From positions 106,406,185 through 106,470,184 of the forward strand of contig OX352773.1 of the NCBI GenBank assembly GCA_947095535.1: DNA of 64,000 nucleotides, in the 5' to 3' direction. The notes below the pieces were generated by a model. The model worked only from the letters and a program-made list of their open reading frames with translations. It was not told the origin of the DNA and did no database searches. This document shows, piece by piece, positions 58,785 through 64,000 of the stretch. The position numbers and the translations under genes are program-made. The first letter of the stretch is position 1. Each line of letters starts with the position of its first letter. This stretch comes from Poecilobothrus nobilitatus (lineage: Eukaryota > Arthropoda > Insecta > Diptera > Dolichopodidae).

Positions 58785-61679
58785 TATATATTTCGATTTT
58801 TATCAATTTGAATGCTTGAATTAAATTCTTCATAAACAATAGCAGTTAGTGTAGATGTAAGTGGTTTTGATAGCCTTGCCTCAATTCTAACCGTACCCTG
58901 GTTTAGTAAACCTTGACATACTTCATTTCCAGATGCATCTGGAGTTAAATCAAAACGTAGTATAAAAAACCCATTACTAAACATAGACTTTGTTATCTGA
59001 TGATCTTTATCATTGTAGTAAATTCCAGTTCCTGAAAAAAGTGTACTGTATGCTCTTGTACAGCAATTATTTTCATCTGAAAAACTGGTTTAAATTGCTG
59101 AATTAGCTATTTGAACACCATTTACGTTTAACATAAATAGTGAAACATCAAAATGTTTAAAATTGTATGGATTTTTTGATCTTTTTGCAGAGTAACCCAC
59201 ATTTTCTGTCATACAAAAAATTATTATGTTTGGCAACTGTCCAATAAAAACATTATCAAGTTATATTGACCAGCTGTTCATTGGAATTGTAAAACTTTTT
59301 ACTTGAACGCGTTTTAATTATATTTAGCATTGGATTTCCCAAGAACAGCATTGTGTGCTAACAGTACGGTTGGCTTAATTTTAAATTGTCTCATAAATAG
59401 CGTGGCTTCTATAATTATACCCGTACGATAGGATCGTTATACCCGTACGATAGGATCGGGTATACTAAAATTACTCCTCCGTTTGTAACACCTCGAAATA
59501 AGCGAGCTAGATATACCTTCAAAGGTATGGATCGGATCAGAAAAAAATTCTAAGACTTTTGAGCCATGTCCGTCCGTCCGTCCGTCCGTCCGTCCGTCAG
59601 CACGATAACTCAAAAACTAAGAAAGCTAGAATCTTGAAATTTACACAAAATATTTTGGGAGTAATTTGTAGGTTCCCTATTTTTTTTGGTTGAGTTTGGA
59701 CCAAGCCTTAGGGTAGCTCTCGAACACCTAACTTTTAGATCCCCACATTTTTTTTGCAATAGAGCTATGAAATTTTAACTGCTGATAGATCTCACAAAAA
59801 TATTAATTTTATTTTTTAATAACTTTTTTTTGTAGCCCCACCCGTTACGGAGCTACAGCTCCCCAAAGGTTCAAAAAAGCTCTATATTTAAATTGTTATA
59901 GCACAAGTTGTATAAGGTATATCTTCATTTTGAAAACGCCAAACGATTACTACTTTCATTAGCTTTAAAAGTATATATACAATAAATATATATTTTTGGC
60001 ATACGGTGTCTTAATTTACCGTTATGCGAAACTCAAATTTTGCAAAATTCTTTAACCCTTCCATCTTCTAAACGGTTTAAGTTGAAAACAGAAGTTAGAT
60101 CTTTGAAAATTAGTATGAGTCATTTCAGAAATTTTTTTTGTATCACCCTCCGTTTAGGAGCTGTAAGGGGTCAAAAACTGAAAATTTCCTATTTTTAAAC
60201 ACTTGTAACTTGAACACCTGTTAAAATTTTTTTGAAGTAATACACAAAAATTAAAGCTCCAACATTATACTTTTATTTCTGTTAACAACTTTTTTTAATA
60301 ATATAGGGTTACTTTATAATTGACGAAAGTGTTACTTGATTTTTTCAAATTTTCTAACAAATTTCTTTAACGAATTTTTTTTGCATATTGTTTTACTCGA
60401 TAATTTGAAATTGTTGAGGATATAATGCGTAGTACATAAAAATTTAAATAAATAAACAACATAACGGTTGCTTGAAGAATTTTTATTTATATGATATTAA
60501 TATATATACATACTTATATAATATCATGTTTATTTACAATATATCGTATATGTCGCTAGGGAATGAATGATAAGAGTATAGATGTATATTATATAGCGCC
60601 GTATTTACATACATATATGTATTTTATTGTACTTATAAGAAATTATTCTGTCAATGGAATATTTAAATATAATATAATATAATATTTAAAATTATATTTA
60701 CTGTTTTGTACTTAGTAAATTTAATATACATTTACCGCTTAGTATTAAATGGTACTATAGAATATTTGAAAAAGTTTTGGATTGATAATCGTTATGTGGA
60801 AGGTTAGAATCTGCTTTTGAAGAATGTACATATAAACATGTAGTTTGAATATATGTACAACCCATAGTTCTAGAAATTATAAAATTCACCCAAATTATTT
60901 TAAAATACTAAAATATTAAAAAAATAATATTGTAAGCAGAGTGACAGGCTGTGAACATACTAACGGTTCGTACGGGTATCTAAGAGTTGACAAAGTCAAC
61001 TGTATTCTTCCTCGTTTTTATTTGTGATTCATCAGAAAATATAATAGTCTTCAAATAGATAAAAACTTGGGTTTTCCAGTGTTAAAACTATACGAATGTC
61101 AACATTATTTATAAGTAGAGTAGATTGATTAAACATATCTACGTGTAATTTAACCATAAATTCCACTACTTTGCTATTATGATACAATTTTTGGCGCTCT
61201 TTTGAACCATTATTATCAGATTTAGCTTTTTTTGCTTTATCTAAAATCCATCCTGCACATTCTAAATGAGTTGCAGTAGCATCTGTACCATAATTTAATA
61301 AAGATTCAATATAAGCTATATAGTGATAATTTTCATCAGACGGTGTTATATTTTTACCATTTAATTGAACATTACATTGTTTTATTAAAGAATGTAAAAT
61401 GTTATTAACTACACTTGGTTGTATTATTATTTTTCCTTCAGCATTTTTATCATTATTCCATTGTGTTCCATCTTTCTTTAAGATCTGTACTTTTAACCTC
61501 AAATATGTAGAAGACAAATCTCTATATGTATCGCCATGAGCCAGTGAAACAAATTTAATATTTGAAGGATTGTCTAAATAAGCAAGAGGATTGTAGGAAA
61601 CTTCTTCAGATCGTAAAATGCTAGACTGAATGGGTTGAGTTTTAAAAATATCCAACTCAGATTTCATACACTCAATCAT
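58785..61679 (-). pseudogene. Polinton major capsid protein, copy 2, split by a 1.6-kb insertion
   Basis: The N-terminal 200-odd codons are open (61679-61032): YNPLAYLDNPSNIKFVSLAH, LRLKVQILKKDGTQWN, YIESLLNYGTDATATHL and DMFNQSTLLINNVDIR. The coding sequence breaks at about 61020 and resumes at about 59414 with LFMRQFKIKPTVLLAHNAVLG, then continues in several frames. The C-terminal part (FILRFDLTPDASGNEVCQG and TSTLTAIVYEEF) is open at 58984-58781. Together these cover nearly the whole double jelly-roll protein; only the left fragment's homologous N-terminal 60% can be compared. Start chosen by agreement with copy 1. Confidence 0.82.
59415..61020 (+). mobile_element. Helentron-associated non-autonomous element (HINE/DINE-like) inside the MCP
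   Basis: Subterminal inverted repeats ATACCCGTACGA (59417 on, present twice in tandem as 22-bp units) and TCGTACGGGTAT (60968-60979). A (GTCC)n microsatellite lies near 59569-59598. After the right repeat comes a 7-bp-stem hairpin AGTTGACAAAGTCAACT (60985-61001), then CTTCCTCGTTTTT. These are the features of Drosophila DINE-1/HINE elements. It sits between T residues in the capsid gene, matching the TT target preference of Helentrons. The interior (AT-rich, some 1.3 kb) has no gene. Confidence 0.72.
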
Positions 61680-61681
61680 AA

Positions 61682-62027
61682 TTAATTAAAAATATATTTT
61701 TCTTTCCTTTTGTTATTATCTTTGCGTCGTTTTGACGTAAAATAGTTTACATTTTTAATAAATGGTCTTTTTATAGCTTTTCGTTTTCTTTTACCAGAAC
61801 CATACATTTCATTCAATTTTGTACGGCACCACGTCGTACATTTTTAACAATCTCTTTACAATGATTTTGCATAACTTCTTTTACATTTGCACCAGATGCA
61901 ATATCAGATAAAGCATTGATACCAGAGTTAATGACCGCTTTTTTAAAAATATCAATGCTTGAAGTAAATAATGGTTTCAAATATCTAAAAAGTCCCCCAA
62001 AAAAGCTTCGCAATATACTCTCTCCAT
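61682..62027 (-). pseudogene. Polinton minor capsid/core protein (pX-like), copy 2
   Basis: ATG 62027. About 75 bp are missing after the first few codons, including most of the Gly/Arg-rich stretch of copy 1. FTSSIDIFKKAVINSGINAL...VRRGAV is open at 62013-61813. A one-base frame change then follows, and the basic tail (GKRKRKAIKRPF, FTSKRRKDNNK) remains readable to the stop at 61682, just before the MCP start. It keeps the Arg codon where copy 1 has a stop. Confidence 0.6.
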
Positions 62028-62073
62028 AATGAATAAATTAAAATAATACATAGTTTTGTAAAATCGCTTTTAT

Positions 62074-62993
62074 TTATAGTTTTTTAAAATGTAATACAAC
62101 TTTTGTTGGAATTGAACTATTGGAAAAGTTTATTTTGTATCCATATTTATCACATAAAAGTAATGAAATGTTTTTAAATGATTTCTCCACATTGCAATAT
62201 TGAATATTACTGAATTGTTTTACAGTATCAGTGAAAGAATTTTATATCTTAACAGATCTTAAACACCTTACATCTTTATCACCTATTTTTTGCTGTTCAA
62301 TTATGTCTGTGTGTATAAAAAACATATCTGGTTTAATAATGGGAATCAATTGGGTACACTATCTATAAAAGTTTTGAGAGCTTCTATTACACGTGATTTA
62401 TATTTTGTAAAATCCGTAACTTTAAAAGATACTTGATTGAAACATGTTGCCAAAAGTCCTTCGAGGGTATAAGCGTAATTTGCTCTTATTTTTATATCTA
62501 TTTTAGGCCTAGTAACAGATATTGTGGTTCAACTTATATTTTTAGGCATCTTCTCAGCTTTTGCTGGTTGTGCATAATGAACTTCATCGGTTATAAAATT
62601 AAAAATTCCCCAAATCAACTATCGTTAAACTTCTTTTCTTGTAAACCTAATAAGTGGGCGTATGTTTTGAATTAGTGTTGGTAGTAGAAAAACTTTCCAG
62701 TCGCATATCATTTGTTTTTCTATGTATGCAATATATGATGTTCCAACTCCTATCATATCTTTCTGCTTACTTTTAATAAATATTTGAGTACTTTTTTCCC
62801 ATTCTTCACCATACACATTTGGAACGAAATCATTAACATACATTTCTGAAATACCGACTTTCCACCTTGAATCACACATGTATTTATTCATTTTATTTGT
62901 AAAAGATGAGAATGAATTTTCTGGATAATATTTCATAGATGAACCACTGAGTAAAGTGACAGAAACTTCATCATTTACTTGTATGTTGTCCAT
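62074..62993 (-). pseudogene. Polinton penton pseudogene, copy 2
   Basis: ATG 62993, open to 62625: MDNIQVNDE, SSMKYYPENSFSSF, DSRWKVGISEMYVND. The C-terminal part has YTDIIEQQKIGDK and ends LHFKKL with stop 62074-62076. Frame breaks occur near 62630 and 62350. Compared with copy 1 it keeps the N-terminal domain intact, and overall identity to copy 1 is about 95%. Confidence 0.72.
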
Positions 62994-63654
62994 GAGCTTG
63001 CGGATTTATTCTTACGAATTGGAAAATTAAGTTCTATTTGAGTATTACCTGCTGCTGATCTTAAAACACGTCTTGATGAATTATTTAACTCTTTGCTATT
63101 TATAGTTTTTTTTTTTTCTGTCTCCTGTATCAGTTTCTGATAATGTCTCCTGTATCAGTTTCAAAAATTTGTACATTTTGATTTATAATTCATTTTCTTT
63201 TTCTAAGACGTTCTCCAACTGAAGCAGCTGACAATGCTTTTGTTAAAACATTTTCCTGAATTTCATCATCAAATACTTCGTCCTAAGCTTCTTTTTCATA
63301 TACTTCTTCTTCTTTAGGAACAACTTGCATTCCAACATTTTTATATTCAGGAAAATGCGTTTGAGTTTCCGCATCTATATACATTGGTTTTGCACGAGTT
63401 TGAATACCTTTTGTTTTTGTCGTAATTTTTATTTTCTCCTCTTTATTTTTAGGAAGTTGTCGTTTTTTTTTCCTTATTTTAAATAGATTTTATCTGTATA
63501 AATACCATTTTTGAGTGTCCGTGAGATGTTTATTTAACAATATTTTTTTCATATTTTTATCCAACTGATTAAATTCAACGTCCGCATTTTGCTTCATTTT
63601 CTCATAAATCTCAGGTTTTAAAATTATCATTTTATTAAATATTGTATTATTCAT
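62985..63654 (-). pseudogene. Conserved Polinton protein of unknown function, copy 2
   Basis: ATG 63654 (MNNTIFNKMIILKPEIYEKM). LDKNMKKILLNKHLTDTQKW is followed by TAA at about 63490 (TATAGA in copy 1 became a stop here). Beyond it, the acidic segment (EEEVYEKEA, DEVFDDEIQEN) and LSAAS remain in frame. A small tandem duplication (GTCTCCTGTATCAGTTTC, at about 63119 and 63144) damages the C-terminus. This copy shows that the two frames of copy 1 belong to one gene. Confidence 0.6.
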
Positions 63655-63665
63655 TTTATAAAATT

Positions 63666-64000
63666 TCAGATTATCCGTGATAGTATTGCACCAAGAAGTA
63701 TAGGTAAAAATCCACAACGTTGAATGATGATTTTTCTTTTGCTATTTATAGATTTTTTCCGGCAAATTAGTGATCTTAATTCTTTTTTATACTTCCATAA
63801 TTGGGTTGTTGCTTTTTTACTCAGATTACAATTACCTTTTAAAATATTTAAAGAGATTTCGCAAAATGTTTTTATTACTTCAGGGTCACACGGTTTTATA
63901 ATTACTTTCTGGAATTTTGGTTTAGAGGTTTTTAATAGGTGCAATATATGTCGATTGGTCTTCAAACGTTTTATATTCCTCCACAAATTGTTCTAATTGA
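63666..64000 (-). CDS. Small basic Polinton protein, copy 2, running off the window
   Basis: Open frame to the right edge: KTSKPKFQKVIIKPCDPEVI, CEISLNILKGNCNLSKKAT, KKELRSLICRKKS, GFLPILLGAIL, stop 63666-63668. The ATG used by copy 1 (3349) is ATA here, so if that is the true start this copy has lost it; an upstream start could lie outside the window. The stop is 5 codons early relative to copy 1 (TGA for GGA). Confidence 0.6.

Overview
The window is AT-rich eukaryotic DNA, most likely from an arthropod and probably an insect. It carries no recognisable single-copy host gene. Nearly everything is transposable-element or endogenous-virus debris: Polinton/Maverick (adintovirus-like), errantivirus-type Ty3/gypsy, Ty1/copia, several non-LTR retrotransposons (LINEs), a piggyBac-like transposase with an intron, Helitrons, and Helentron-type non-autonomous elements. 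The insect assignment is an inference from this mix (gypsy with an env, LINE ORF1 with PHD finger plus baculovirus-FP-like domain, GTCC-microsatellite elements); no species can be named. Layout: 1-4.6 kb is a Polinton morphogenesis block, mostly on the minus strand (MCP, minor capsid protein, penton, two small conserved proteins, packaging ATPase) plus one plus-strand gene. 6.1-12.4 kb is a minisatellite and gypsy copy 1 with a nested LINE. 12.4-14.8 kb is a copia remnant and a Helentron-like element. 14.8-16.8 kb is a twice-repeated gypsy integrase C-terminus. 17.5-19.9 kb is a Helitron with two 5' ends, 19.9-23.9 kb a two-ORF LINE, and 24-26 kb piggyBac. 26.0-39.3 kb and 44.3-54.7 kb are two copies (A and B) of one mosaic block: gypsy env + pro-pol + nested LINE + integrase + copia scrap + piggyBac tail + Polinton PolB + microsatellite. 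Copy A additionally holds a complete 4.1-kb LINE at a site that is empty in copy B. 39.4-41.7 kb is a second Helitron and 41.8-43.7 kb another LINE remnant. 54.7-64 kb is a second Polinton on the minus strand (PolB, protease, a small protein, MCP split by a Helentron-like insertion, minor capsid, penton, two small proteins), cut by the window edge. In a live Polinton these proteins would work together: protein-primed PolB replicates the DNA, MCP and penton build the capsid, the ATPase packages the genome and the protease matures the particle. Here essentially all are broken, and the three PolB copies share the same lesions. The two Polinton fragments are mosaic: their MCP/minor-capsid part is about 80% identical by eye, whereas the neighbouring penton-to-ATPase part is about 95% identical, with a sharp switch between them. 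The only long intact frame in the window is the 957-residue LINE protein at 34417-37290, and it carries a substitution in its catalytic YADD box.
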